Made by a program: the position numbers and the translations under genes
Part shown: positions 48,201-57,063 of the stretch, in pieces
Layout of the letters: every line of letters begins with the position of its first letter
Position numbering within the stretch: position 1 is the first letter of the stretch
The notes under the pieces: generated by a model
Database searches by the model: none
Told to the model about the DNA's origin: nothing
The model's input: the letters and a program-made list of their open reading frames with translations, nothing else
NCBI GenBank assembly: GCA_033439795.1
Contig: JAUTDP010000006.1
Location: forward strand, 1,550,001-1,614,000
Length of the DNA stretch: 64,000 nucleotides
Source: Sordaria brevicollis
Lineage: Eukaryota > Ascomycota > Sordariomycetes > Sordariales > Sordariaceae
Direction of reading: 5' to 3'

Positions 48201-48316
48201 GTCGGTGTCTGAGCTTGTGCGATGAGTGCAGGGTTAGTTTGGCGATGAACAATTTTGATAAGTGCGTGTGTTGTCGAAGGGAGGTTATTAGTTTTAGTAG
48301 GATTTATGTGCCTTGA
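45215..48316 (+). CDS. Asi1/Asi3-type membrane RING ubiquitin ligase
   Basis: Intronless, 1033 residues. Yeast Asi1-Asi3 form an inner-nuclear-membrane E3 that removes misplaced membrane proteins and latent Stp1/2. The N-terminal region has glycosylation sequons at Asn31, 37 and 51, fitting a lumenal tail. About seven hydrophobic segments follow, for example near 165-176, 198-208, 288-300, 385-397, 405-428, 440-470 and 645-665. The cytosolic/nucleoplasmic part is charged and Ser-rich. The extreme C terminus carries the atypical RING: Cys-Val-Val-Cys, 'WPCRCLSLCDEC' and 'CVCC', with Arg-Cys where most RINGs have His, and then 'SFSRIYVP', which is typical of Asi proteins. Its substrates and its nuclear location here are inferred from yeast. 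Confidence 0.85.
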   Translation: MDDSVFLSDAATAAAQAGVVPTTVPVPVLNNASAWHNFTTWTAQRLGYAFNVTKLAPSLEDLVWAGPRMVKKLGKLGGSYIFYPDAIDGFGQRVIPEATDPAAFFVTTAPDSTTAADTARSILESASSSAAAATGQESAAFASRFTMEGARGLGSVFSYATSKWALACIVMAVVFNRTHIFAATRRRLTLRWTVRLALRLPVILLLAWQVERILESIQCQTSPEFADLRWGNASKSSDLMFSEKNNFLHGLSSTLLFGATDKQSCQAVRMVPWDNGSSEQPELVGSLSRLWPLFMTFCVSQFIEVLSATVQGRPVAAETGMTLFEHSLAFAEADAAISNQLGWGLFTGKGNSSQALAGTAVAVTRSMILRRVNTSPEVLLVAFLSAMSHLTSQILGVFNLQSKFRLINTGFWGLCFMGSIVWGAVTFSIEDSSAQALLRFPTVCIIGFVPHVLIICGIFICGLIYALTMGLSAFAAPESALDVGQQQRLTLRDRLARAHANMQANGSLSDIRIRWDMDFYTALLRAGFGAITMASEAVYLNEDHRVNVKRFTWLEDERFREIEELRMQWLGGGVSGSRFDSVGVIGLVPVKEDQANATSGYARERAAQKIPRNSVSARRLRDGVGATERSGRWLLAIEYVMHISRLIVTTWMLLIIKLLSYLGIRNPPRWLRALALQPPKPESSDSRRRSSRRGDRGSTAVWVDASDPNAIPVPRSERVDVEAEFRKRLQQQPLESDRPNASEADIDSKLYSWFLNGGWWGNTDTSGDYVPDMDLDDPDFDNTSIISTSEITSLSDLENDGWESDGGLEDGQRTPTQSSPYPNNQNPLQQPWAFDAAITRTRESTPSSSSQVADLPLAASDLARLLNPQSPEERDEAITLAAHLSFEEGIMTRSRFRQHQARQRVKVLLSGTQHRRLYGGFSSKSSGTQMMTPEEEARRLEQILLSRRAAKAPNNPSEEGTMGTGDWASGADGLGSEGPQCVVCQCAPRTIIVWPCRCLSLCDECRVSLAMNNFDKCVCCRREVISFSRIYVP

Positions 48317-48827
48317 TTTGGTTTATGGGAATGTTCTTTGAGTTTTCTATGGTTTACGACGCTTGATTGGGAACTTAGCTGCGGCCTTTTCTAATAGCAT
48401 ATTGTGGTCTTTTTTTTATACAAGTTGGTCTGGGAAGTGAGTCGGACTTTCCTGCAGGAGGAAGATGCGTCGGAGAGATCATGGGAGTTGAGTATCAAGC
48501 AGCATGGAGGGTAGTCATCGAAGGTTACCATGAAGGTTGTCAAGCATGCACTGCACTGGTCAACTTGGAAGGAAGTGAAGGCGTTTTTTGATGCTTTCTA
48601 TTATTGAGCTTGGTTGTCTTGGGATGGTATATTCTTCTTGAGCAGGAGTCTATGAAGAAATCTTAACCGCATTAGATACGCAATAACATCAACTTCCTGT
48701 CGTTCAGCAGCCTCTGGATTGTCATGATCATGATCATGATACGGAAGGGTAAAACGTGAGGCAAAGGGTATCCTGATATTGCCTTCAAATGAAACGCTCA
48801 AATGCTGCTGGAGCTGCTTGGATCTTT
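48317..48827. other. Intergenic, tail to tail
   Basis: 3' flanks of the Asi-like gene and sen34. Includes a near-perfect CATGATCATGATCATGAT repeat at 48722-48739. No gene is seen. Confidence 0.7.
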
Positions 48828-49766
48828 CTACATGCCCGCCCACTCAATGCAAAACGCCCTCAACTCGCCAGCCTCACTATCACCAGTCGCCGGCTTCTGT
48901 CCTCCCATGAGGAAACTCTTCTTGACTGCTGTTCCCAGACGACCACTAGTGACGAGGTCCAGCATCGGAATCTTCTCATCCCAACCGTAGCTGTTGGCCA
49001 TATAGTGAGCATGGTAGCGGAACGGGTCGCCGGGGTAGACACTAAAGTCACCGCCGAAGCGCAAACCGGGGGTGATGAAGTATCCGCTCTCGTTCAAGTA
49101 CGAATACAATGGCAAAGCGGTGTGGTTTTCTACGTCAGCAGGATTACTTGTCCCGTCGTCAGAAGAAAGCATGGCATTGCTGGTGGTGGGGGTGATGGCA
49201 GGCAGTTTCTCCTTGACCGGTGGCTTTTGAGAGGCCGCCGGCGCCGGCTTCGACGATGACTCGCCGAAGAGAGACTCCTCCTCCTTCTGCTCTACGGTGG
49301 TGGTGGCAGCGTCGTCGTTGACGGATGCGGGCGGCAGTTCAGTAGGGACGACAACAGGGACCTGTAGCTGCTGCTTAGGCTTGCGCTTGTCCTTGTGCCT
49401 AGCCTGGGATTGGGCCTTGGCCTCATCGAACACCAGCTGGGCATTCCTGCGCTGCGTCTTGATGGACTGCAGGTATGACTTGCGCGTCTCGTCATCCATC
49501 GACTTCAACTTGTTCAAGTGTTCCAAAGGGTCATCGGCAATGTATGCAACCTTCCTGTCCAACAGCATCTTGGCATCCTCGGCATACAGCTCGAGCGGCA
49601 ATCCTAGGAAGACATTCTGAGTGGGATTCTGCGGCATGGTGCCCGTGAAGACGGCGCAGATGCCATGCTCACGGCGGATGTACGCAACGTCGTCAATATC
49701 AAAGACGAGATACCGGCCAGCGATCTTGGAAATCCGCACTTTTCTGTCGCCCTCGGTTGATGCCAT
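48828..49766 (-). CDS. sen34: tRNA-splicing endonuclease catalytic subunit SEN34
   Basis: Cuts the 3' splice site of tRNA introns as part of the SEN2/15/34/54 complex. Single exon, 312 residues from the ATG at 49766; the frame stays open another 57 nt upstream but without an ATG. The N-terminal domain ('[33 protein letters not shown]') matches fungal SEN34. A low-complexity Gln/Pro/Ala/Thr linker spans about 125-215. The nuclease domain ends with '[21 protein letters not shown]', and the catalytic residues are visible: Tyr244, His252 ('YHAHY') and Lys282/283 ('TAVKKSFL'). A natural substrate type, tRNA-Gln with an intron, lies 16 kb away, which is probably coincidence. Confidence 0.93.
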   Translation of the reverse strand: MASTEGDRKVRISKIAGRYLVFDIDDVAYIRREHGICAVFTGTMPQNPTQNVFLGLPLELYAEDAKMLLDRKVAYIADDPLEHLNKLKSMDDETRKSYLQSIKTQRRNAQLVFDEAKAQSQARHKDKRKPKQQLQVPVVVPTELPPASVNDDAATTTVEQKEEESLFGESSSKPAPAASQKPPVKEKLPAITPTTSNAMLSSDDGTSNPADVENHTALPLYSYLNESGYFITPGLRFGGDFSVYPGDPFRYHAHYMANSYGWDEKIPMLDLVTSGRLGTAVKKSFLMGGQKPATGDSEAGELRAFCIEWAGM

Positions 49767-50696
49767 GATTGAGTTCTGTGTGAGAACGATGGAGTGCCTG
49801 AATTTTCTCTTGGTTAGCAGCAATTCTCAGAGGAACAGCTTACGTATGTGAACAGGAGAAGTGAATTGGCCAAAGGATCAGAAGCCTTGGACTAACGTAT
49901 TTATCATCACTATGAATCAGGGGATTGACAGATTGATTGATACGTTTGTTGATTCATCATAAAAGACCAACTGTGTAGTGTGCAAAAAGGAAGCTGTTTT
50001 GACTTACCAAAAATGCTGTTGTTGGACACGACAACAAGGAGAAGAAAGTGGAAAAGTCTTGAGCCGAGATGCGAGAGGTTTTATCGTACCGTGGCAGAAA
50101 ATGGCAGGAAAATTTAGGCGGTGAGCCAAATGACCCCACACAGTTTCGTTGGGCTCCACTTCAAACGACGCTGCTCCCCTTGGAGGGCGGTATCCAGGTC
50201 CGCGCAACGCCCTCCAAAGTCCATTTTAGGCAATTTGCTGTGCCACAACAACAATGTCCCTCAACACTTCTATTCCTGAACCTACCACACTCAATTTAAA
50301 AGATAGAATACCCATTCAAATTCCCAACCTTTGTTTCCATCTATTTTATTCCTATACTTAGCGGAGTAGAGCAAAAAGCCGGGTATTAGGGGCGCTGAGT
50401 TTCGTAGAAGGGATTTCCAAAAGGTCACTTTTTATCCGTGCGGTGGCTAAAGGTGGCACGGAAAATTACCTAAAATGGACTTTGGAGGAGGTTGCGCGGA
50501 CCTGGATGCACACTCCCGCTGCAAGCCCGGAGCTTCTGGCGGGGCTTCCATCCAATTGTTTCAGTGGACTTCAGCGTTGTCAAGGCCTGAAAGCTCACAA
50601 GTTTCATGACGAGATACTCAAGAAGCTCACCTGGGGATGCGATGAGATTGTGAAAGTGTCCAACAAAGTCAGTTATTTTCCGATGGAAAGAGGACT
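49767..50696. other. Intergenic: sen34 promoter and elp4 3' flank
   Basis: Upstream region of sen34 and downstream region of elp4. No gene is supported; a 142-codon plus-strand frame running into elp4 is an antisense shadow. Confidence 0.6.
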
Positions 50697-51869
50697 TCAG
50701 AAATCAAGCCCATCCTTCTTGGGGGCAGCGGCTGAGGGCTTCTCCTGCTCATCCTCGAGCATAGGTGGGAGACTGTACGGCTTGATCACCAGGCCTCTGG
50801 ATGCACTCAAGCTGAACGACAAGTTCTCACGGAAGTTACCCGACTCTGCTCCTCCACCACCCTTCTCATGATACACAGGCAGTGTGTAGACCTTGAACAT
50901 GCCCTGAGGTTGCTCGTTTGCCTTGGGATCCGAACCCGAAGGCGGCGGGGGCGCGGCACCAAGGCGGGCAGGTAGGGGGATGAGCTCAACCACGCCGTCA
51001 CAGAGAATCTCGACCCAGCGGACCAGGCCTGAACTGCGAGGAAACAGTGATGTCGGGAAGGTAATGATCGCCGTGAGCTGCGTGCTGTACTGTCGGAGGA
51101 GAGCCCGTAGTCCATGCATGAACTGAAGAATCTCTGAGGGCTGGGCGCATCCAGGAGGGTAGAGAGTGGGCGACAGAAGACTGGGAACGACCAATCTGTG
51201 GATGGCATTCGGTCCGGAGACTTCGAGCTTGGCCTTCAGTTGCTTGAGAATCGTCTTTAAAGGTGAAGCTATCCCAACACCCCTCTGGCCGAAACTTGGT
51301 GCAACACCAACGGGAATTGGGTTTAGTGTACCCTTGGCCTCGGAGCTCGCAAGCCTCTTGCTCAAATCGAAGGAGTGACAAAAGGCTGCTCCAGAATCCG
51401 CCCGAGTGGAAGCTCCAGCAGCGGCGTTGTTGCCCAAAGACTCGTATCTCCAAGCGATCTTCATCTTCTCTTCAGGTGCCGGGGCTGGTGCTGAGCTTTT
51501 TGACTTCTTGTCCGGGGAGGCCAAGCCTGGGAGCTGATGCCTCCATTCTGGTGGGAAGGCCACTGCATGGACCTGATGCCCTTGGACGAGACCCTCGGCG
51601 GCATAGTACCGTAGAAGAATTCCGGAAAAATCAGTGGTCCCTTGTTCCTCAACCAGCAGGCACGTACCCACAGGAAGTCCGCCGTGTCCTGCGAGAAGTT
51701 GGTCCAGAGAAGCAGTGCCAGTCGAAGTGGTCAGTCTGCCATCTGTTGGTGATGGTCGAAGTCCAGGCGCAAGCTGCTTTTCCTGTTTCGTCTGTTGTTG
51801 CTGAGGAGTGGACGGCGAAAGTCCAGTCCTTGGTGAGGAGAGGACGGTGTTTCTTTTGACGAAGGACAT
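50697..51869 (-). CDS. elp4: Elongator complex subunit ELP4 (PAXNEB)
   Basis: ELP4 joins ELP5 and ELP6 in the RecA-like hexamer that binds tRNA for wobble-uridine modification by Elongator. Single exon, 390 residues. The N-terminal tail is Ser/Pro/Gln-rich up to about 40. The RecA-like fold begins 'SLDQLLAGHGGLPVGTCLLVEEQGTTDFSGILLRYYAAEG', where the degenerate P-loop lacks the Lys-Thr pair, as expected for the family. Further family blocks are 'MKIAWRYESL', 'LVVPSLLSPTLYPPGC', 'LRQYSTQLTAIITFPTSLFPR' and 'LSASRGLVIKPYSLPPMLED'. The start ATG is the only suitable one. A 484 bp promoter region is shared with rpb8. Confidence 0.93.
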   Translation of the reverse strand: MSFVKRNTVLSSPRTGLSPSTPQQQQTKQEKQLAPGLRPSPTDGRLTTSTGTASLDQLLAGHGGLPVGTCLLVEEQGTTDFSGILLRYYAAEGLVQGHQVHAVAFPPEWRHQLPGLASPDKKSKSSAPAPAPEEKMKIAWRYESLGNNAAAGASTRADSGAAFCHSFDLSKRLASSEAKGTLNPIPVGVAPSFGQRGVGIASPLKTILKQLKAKLEVSGPNAIHRLVVPSLLSPTLYPPGCAQPSEILQFMHGLRALLRQYSTQLTAIITFPTSLFPRSSGLVRWVEILCDGVVELIPLPARLGAAPPPPSGSDPKANEQPQGMFKVYTLPVYHEKGGGGAESGNFRENLSFSLSASRGLVIKPYSLPPMLEDEQEKPSAAAPKKDGLDF

Positions 51870-52353
51870 GGTCGATCAGGCAGGCTGAAGTCCTCGGTTC
51901 GGTATCAATCTCTTCGTATCGAGTGAAACCAACTGTTACGCTGAGGTTTCTTCAAGTTCGATGTCTTTATAAATCTGATCCCTGAAGAAATTCAAAGCTT
52001 GGACGTCACTGCAGTGCCTGTGAAGCCCCGCTGTACCTTTGATCGGGCAGTTGTCACACGCTGTGGAACGCGACCGGGATTGTCGATAGTGGATGCCCCA
52101 CTAGCTTGCCCCGGCATCCTGGTCCAATTGCCGCGAGGCTGGAATTTTTTGGGACGGCAACTCTGCATGGCGGCATCTCCATCGCGCAGTCGCATCTCCA
52201 TCTGAAAGTTTCCCAAAACATCCTTCAACACCATCCACGACAACCCATTTCCCGACCGATTGATACGAGCCAGATCCTCGATATAACTTCGATCCCAACC
52301 CAATATCCTTTATCGAACCTCTCTTCAAATTCAAATCAACTCCAGCTATTACC
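51870..52353. promoter_or_regulatory. Divergent promoter region of elp4 and rpb8
   Basis: 484 bp between start codons. No known operator was recognised; CT-rich sequence just before rpb8 is probably its leader. Confidence 0.6.
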
Positions 52354-52903
52354 ATGTCTCTCACTTCCGACGCCCAACTGTACGAAGACGAGTTCAAGGT
52401 CGAGAGGATCAGCGATCCCAAGTACGACCGTGTCGACCGTCTCTACTGCACCTCCGTTGATGGCCAGACCAGCATGCAGCTCGACGTCAACAAGGAGCTT
52501 TTCCCCGTCAAGGTCGGCGAGTACCTCAGGATCGCATTGGCCACTTCCTTGTCGCTCGACGGCAGCAAGGACGACGAGAGGGGCTGGCGCGATGCTGCCA
52601 AGCTCGGAAGCGTTGAGCAGACCCTGGCCGACAGCTACGAGTATGTCTGCCACGGCAAGGTCTACAAGTTTGAGGACGGAAAGGATGGGCAGAGCATGTA
52701 AGTTGTTGCCCAGAAACCGGGAAGAGAATTATCGGGTTATTGGAGTCCAAGGGAAAACAGTTGACTGACTGACTTCTTTTGCAAAATCTAGCAAGGCGTA
52801 CATGTCCTACGGTGGGCTTTTGATGGCGCTCGACGGCCCTTACAAGAAGCTCACGCCCCTGCGTGTCGACTACATCTACCTCCTTGCCAGCAGAAACGCT
52901 TGA
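52354..52903 (+). CDS. rpb8: RNA polymerase I/II/III common subunit RPB8 (RPABC3)
   Basis: A shared subunit of the three nuclear RNA polymerases. Exons are 52354-52697 and 52792-52903, giving 151 residues (yeast 146). The start has a strong ACCATG context. Family blocks include 'LYEDEFKVERISDPKYDRVDRLYC', 'MQLDVNKELFPVKVGEYLRIALATSLSLDG' and 'SYEYVCHGKVYKFED', and after the splice 'AYMSYGGLLMALDGPYKKLTPLRVDYIYLLASR'. The 94-nt intron has a GTAAGT donor and a CTGACTGAC branch. Confidence 0.96.
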
Positions 52904-53222
52904 GAGGCAGGTTTCGGAGATAACAAAAAAAAGCGAAATGTTTTTCAGCGGCAAACCAGCATTAGACCGATTAGGAGTCTGGGGTGCGAACAATTTTCAG
53001 TGGGCCATTGGAGAATGGGCAGGCGTTTAGGTTATGCGTGGAACCAAAAAGAAAGAGCATCTTCTCCTGGGGACAAAGAGAGTCTTTGGAGAGATAATGA
53101 ATCAAACGATACCCGGAAGTAAAGTGCCTGTATTTATGCCGCTACCGAGCCAAGGGTTGGGCCCTTCTTCCTTTGAGAGGTAGCGGATCTGCGGAAGGGG
53201 CTGGATGGGATGGAATTCAAGC
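52904..53222. other. Intergenic, tail to tail
   Basis: 3' flanks of rpb8 and the Nudix gene. No gene is seen. Confidence 0.7.
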
Positions 53223-54383
53223 TCAGGCCTGATGAGGACCGGGAAAGGCGATATGTCGATGAGCCCGGTCGAGAATTGCGTCGTAGTGCGGCTCGTTCTC
53301 CGGCGTGTAAATGCCGTGCCGAACGAGGAAATCGAGCATGACGACGGCACAGTTCGGCTTCCATAGCCCCTGGGCGAGCTGTTCCTGGATCTCCTCCACC
53401 GTGCGCAGGCTGAAGCTCTCTACCTCGCCGTCCTTGGGCTCGGGCACGACACTTCCATCCGCAGGTAGCTCTAGATCATAAACCCACTGGCATTCCGGGT
53501 AGATTAACCCAGCTTCGCCTCCCGCCCGCTCGTCCGTGATGTAGATGTAAGTGATGGTGCTGACCTCTTTGGCGTTTTTCCTCACGACATGCTCGGGCAG
53601 CGAAGCCTCTTCGTCCGCTTCGCGGATCACGCACTCGAAGGGGTCTTCATTGGTCATCAAGCCGCCCGCTACCGCGTTGTCCAACATGCTGGGATAAGTC
53701 GGCTTGTTCGCGGCCCGCTTGGGAACCCAGATCCTAAAGTCATACTTGCTGCTGTCGTCCTGGCGTCTGATGAAGGCGTTCATGTGCACACCATACCGAG
53801 TGGTGCCAAAGAGGCCCATGGATGCCCGCTCCATGCTGAACACGAGCTCCTTGTTGCGGCCGTAAACCGGCCACAGCTCGTTCCGCCAGCTCTTCAGGAT
53901 GGGAAAGGCCTTTTGTTCGCGCCAGAGAGCAGTAAGCTGGCCGACAAGCTGCGTGCGTTCCTCATACGTCTTGTCCAGAGCGTCCCGGAAGAGCGCCACG
54001 GTCCTGTTGGACTCATCGATGTGCAACCCTAACTGTTCTTTGAGGGCTTCTGGAGCCTTCTTGAGCGCATCGACAACGTCTAGTTTCATGTAGCCTATGG
54101 GTACTTGGCCTTCTTTGTCCTCCCAGACGAAGGTGTAGAAGGACATCATGATCTGGGCGTAGGCCTCGGGATCCCTGTCCGCATAGGGGAAGCTGATCGA
54201 GGAAGATGTGTAAGCGTTTGTTCATCAATACAAGTCCCCCAAGTGTCATATCATGTTCACTGAGTCTCGATCACATTCTGGTCATGCACGCATGAGACCT
54301 GCTTCAGAAAGGAAGAACAAATGCCAAGATACGTACGCATCGACCTTAGCCACCAAGTCGAGGGTGGACAACCGGGAAGCCAT
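53223..54383 (-). CDS. Nudix hydrolase of the DUF4743/TPK-related family
   Basis: Resembles fungal and plant Nudix proteins with an N-terminal DUF4743 domain, often labelled thiamine pyrophosphokinase-related; known members hydrolyse damaged thiamine diphosphate or other nucleoside diphosphates. Exons are 54383-54337 and 54192-53223, giving 338 residues, with a 144-nt intron. The splice joins 'STLDLVAKVDA' to 'FPYADRDPEAYAQIMMSFYTFVWED'. The Nudix box reads 'GGLMTNEDPFECVIREADEEAS', with the catalytic Arg-Glu and Glu-Glu present; the usual glycine near its end is serine. The upstream 'MERASMGLFGTTRYGVHMNAF' block is typical of the family. The substrate is inferred only. Confidence 0.88.
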
Positions 54384-55729
54384 GACTGCGAAAGACTTTG
54401 GGGGGATGTCAAAGAAAATGGCGTGTTATCACAAACTTGAGTGATGTTGAATGGTGTGGTTATTATGACGGACAAAGTAAACGTTGTCGAGAGGAAGCAG
54501 GTTTGGGGGAATAGAAAGTGAGTGGTATGTGCTAATCCCGTCTCATTCATGATCCCAGTTGAGGCACATCAGGAGGGAATGACAATGACCAACACCTCGT
54601 GTCAGAAGTATTAATAATTATTGATTTGCAAATATTCAGCCGTTGAGTAGTCATCTTGGCTTTTTGCAGAGTAGTTTCGTTTGTCTGTTGACCTGATATC
54701 ATCGTCGACATCTCAGATGAACGAGATCAGGACTGAAGAAGTGGAAGGATTGATGCCCCAAGGATGCCGTCGTTTAGGCGGATTTAGCAGGGAAGGAGTT
54801 GTTATCACAGCGGGCAACGGCCATGTCGTTTGCAACTGGAAGTCACATAAAAGTCAAGGGCTCGATCCATGCCATCATTATTTCCCAAGATGGAGATGGT
54901 GTGTTGAAAATCCGGGGTCCATATCTTAATATTTTGGACAAAAACTTTTCGAGCAGTGAACTTCTAGAATCATCTTCATCATGGTTCCACGACCCAATGG
55001 TTTTCTCAACTGTCCGCTGCCCAAGCTTATCGCCAGGAAACTACATTTCGTGACGAGGGACCCACAATAGCTTGATATCAGGCCCTCACCATCACATCAT
55101 GCATCACCAATTGCGACGAGCGTGCAGAAAAGAAATATAAACAGCCTTTGAAGGGAAACCTAGACAAGAGGTTACTATCCTTCGTGTCTCAAAGCTGTCT
55201 CTTACGATCCATTTTATCGGAACTGCGTGAAGATTCCACGCAAAAGAGCACCTTCCCTTGCTGCCAGCTCATTGTTTGACCCCACATATTACGGCATTGT
55301 AAACGGCTCGGCCGCTCCACGCCCGGAAGACAACTGAACTTCGAGAACAAAGCGTCATCATTCTTAGAAAACAATAGACGGAATTGGTCATTCTTTTGTC
55401 TTTAAGGTCGAGACTGAAGACTTCTCACACTTCTACCCGCGAAACCCCAAAACTGTGACCTTCGCCTCCATCTTCTAGAGATACCGAAGCTCCTCACCCA
55501 ACGATCTTGTGAATACAATCGGAGGACCTCGGAGGATCAACGGCCATCATCACATACGCCTTCGTTCCATCCCATCCGAAAGACATATTGAAGGCAATCA
55601 GCAACTCACCAGTTGGGTTATCCACAAATTCGACACACGGCAACTGTGACAACTTAACCAAGACAAGCCTAAGGTATCTATCTATCACCGAACACCTCTG
55701 GCATCACCATCAACAACAAGAAAACAAAG
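54384..55729. other. Intergenic: divergent region between the Nudix gene and OPI10/Hikeshi
   Basis: 1346 bp between start codons. Contains a lone copy of the CCCCRGATTTT motif at 54907-54917 (minus strand). No gene is supported. Confidence 0.55.
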
Positions 55730-56374
55730 ATGTCCCAACCCCTCTTCGGCCTCGTCCCCGCCGGCCAACCAGCCATCATCACCCCGACCGAAGCCCCCTC
55801 GCCCACTTCTTTTCTTTATGCCATCCCACCCACCAATCCCAGCGGCCCCGCAAAACCCTTCGGGCACGTCGTCGTCTTCATGCTTCCCGGGGTCGTCCTT
55901 CCTCCGGGAACAGCAGCAGCCATCTACCTCGTCACCCCTCCCTCCCCAGGACAAACGACACCCAACTTTAAGTTCCTCGGCGGTATCGGCCCTGGGAAGG
56001 AAAGTGCCATTTTTAAAGTCGGACCTGGGTCAGCGGGGGCGGGGCATGAAGGAAATGTGGTGATTGGAGTCTCGGTCGAGGATGCGGAGAGTGTAGCGTC
56101 AAGGATGTCTTCCTCAGGGTCAGGAACGACGGGGGATAATAACAATGCTTCTGGGGCATTGGTACCGGTACGACAAGTACAGCAACCGAGTACGTTGGTG
56201 TTGGCGCAGAGGATTATCAAGAACGCGTTCAATTTCTTGTCGAGCTTTACGGGTGGTGGGAATCCGGGACAGATGGAGGTGGTGCCGCTTAAGGCGTTTG
56301 AGGAGTGGTGGAAGAAGTTTGAGAGTAAGGTGAGGACGGATCCGGGGTTTTTGGAGAGGGATGATGATCAATGA
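55730..56374 (+). CDS. opi10: Hikeshi/OPI10 family protein
   Basis: Human Hikeshi imports Hsp70 into the nucleus during heat stress; the yeast counterpart is OPI10. Single exon, 214 residues (human 197). The family N-terminus 'LFGLVPAGQPAIIT' is followed by 'VVVFMLPGVVLPPGTAAAIYLV', the hydrophobic nucleoporin-contact region. Then come 'FKFLGGIGPGKESAIFKV' and 'GNVVIGVSVEDAESV'. The C-terminal helix-rich part 'LAQRIIKNAFNFLSSFTGG' and 'VVPLKAFEEWWKKFESKVRTDPGFLERDD' is strongly conserved in the family. An extra Ser/Gly/Asn-rich loop (about 125-145) is the only notable addition. Confidence 0.93.
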   Translation: MSQPLFGLVPAGQPAIITPTEAPSPTSFLYAIPPTNPSGPAKPFGHVVVFMLPGVVLPPGTAAAIYLVTPPSPGQTTPNFKFLGGIGPGKESAIFKVGPGSAGAGHEGNVVIGVSVEDAESVASRMSSSGSGTTGDNNNASGALVPVRQVQQPSTLVLAQRIIKNAFNFLSSFTGGGNPGQMEVVPLKAFEEWWKKFESKVRTDPGFLERDDDQ

Positions 56375-57063
56375 GGATTATGATGAGAAGAGGAGAGGGA
56401 TGGTTGGGCTGTACGGAGCGAGTGAGATCATGATGGGAGACAGTTCCGGAACAGGGGTAGTGGGAACAGGGCCGTTCGCTTTATGATCGACTCGTAAGGG
56501 TGATTGGAAGAGGAAAGAGTTTTTGAGGGTCGGTCGTGGAATAGATGGCAATTGCGTGAGGCTTTGGCATGAAGGACGCGCTTAGACCAACGACGTGAGC
56601 GATGTGTAGGTTGGGCGTTCGAGACGTAATATACCCCGGTGCGAGATCCGATGCTTGCAAACATTTGTCGAGACTTGTGTTGAGAATCTTCTAAAAGAGT
56701 AAAATATGGTATATCGTAGAACATTTGCAATAATGCTGTAATACGTGACTAGTTGCTGGCTCGAAGAAGAGAATGAAGGCTAAAAATGTATATTAAGAAC
56801 ACCCATCATCGCTCCGATGGATTTCCAAAACCGACCGTATCGTCGTCATCATACAAATAATTCGTGGGACGACATGGCCGTGAATATCACCTGAAAGAAC
56901 AATTATCCATCACAACAAGAAGGTGACCATGTACAGAGAATAATAAAGGTCCAAATGCAGTGCCCATAACAATATCCGCTAACGCCGTTTCCCATGACAA
57001 GTCGTCAAAATAATTGCTTTTGTTTTCCCAGAAGCGACATCTGAAGAACTGAGTCACCACACC
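56375..57063. other. Intergenic, tail to tail
   Basis: 3' flanks of opi10 and ynd1. No gene is seen. Confidence 0.65.
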
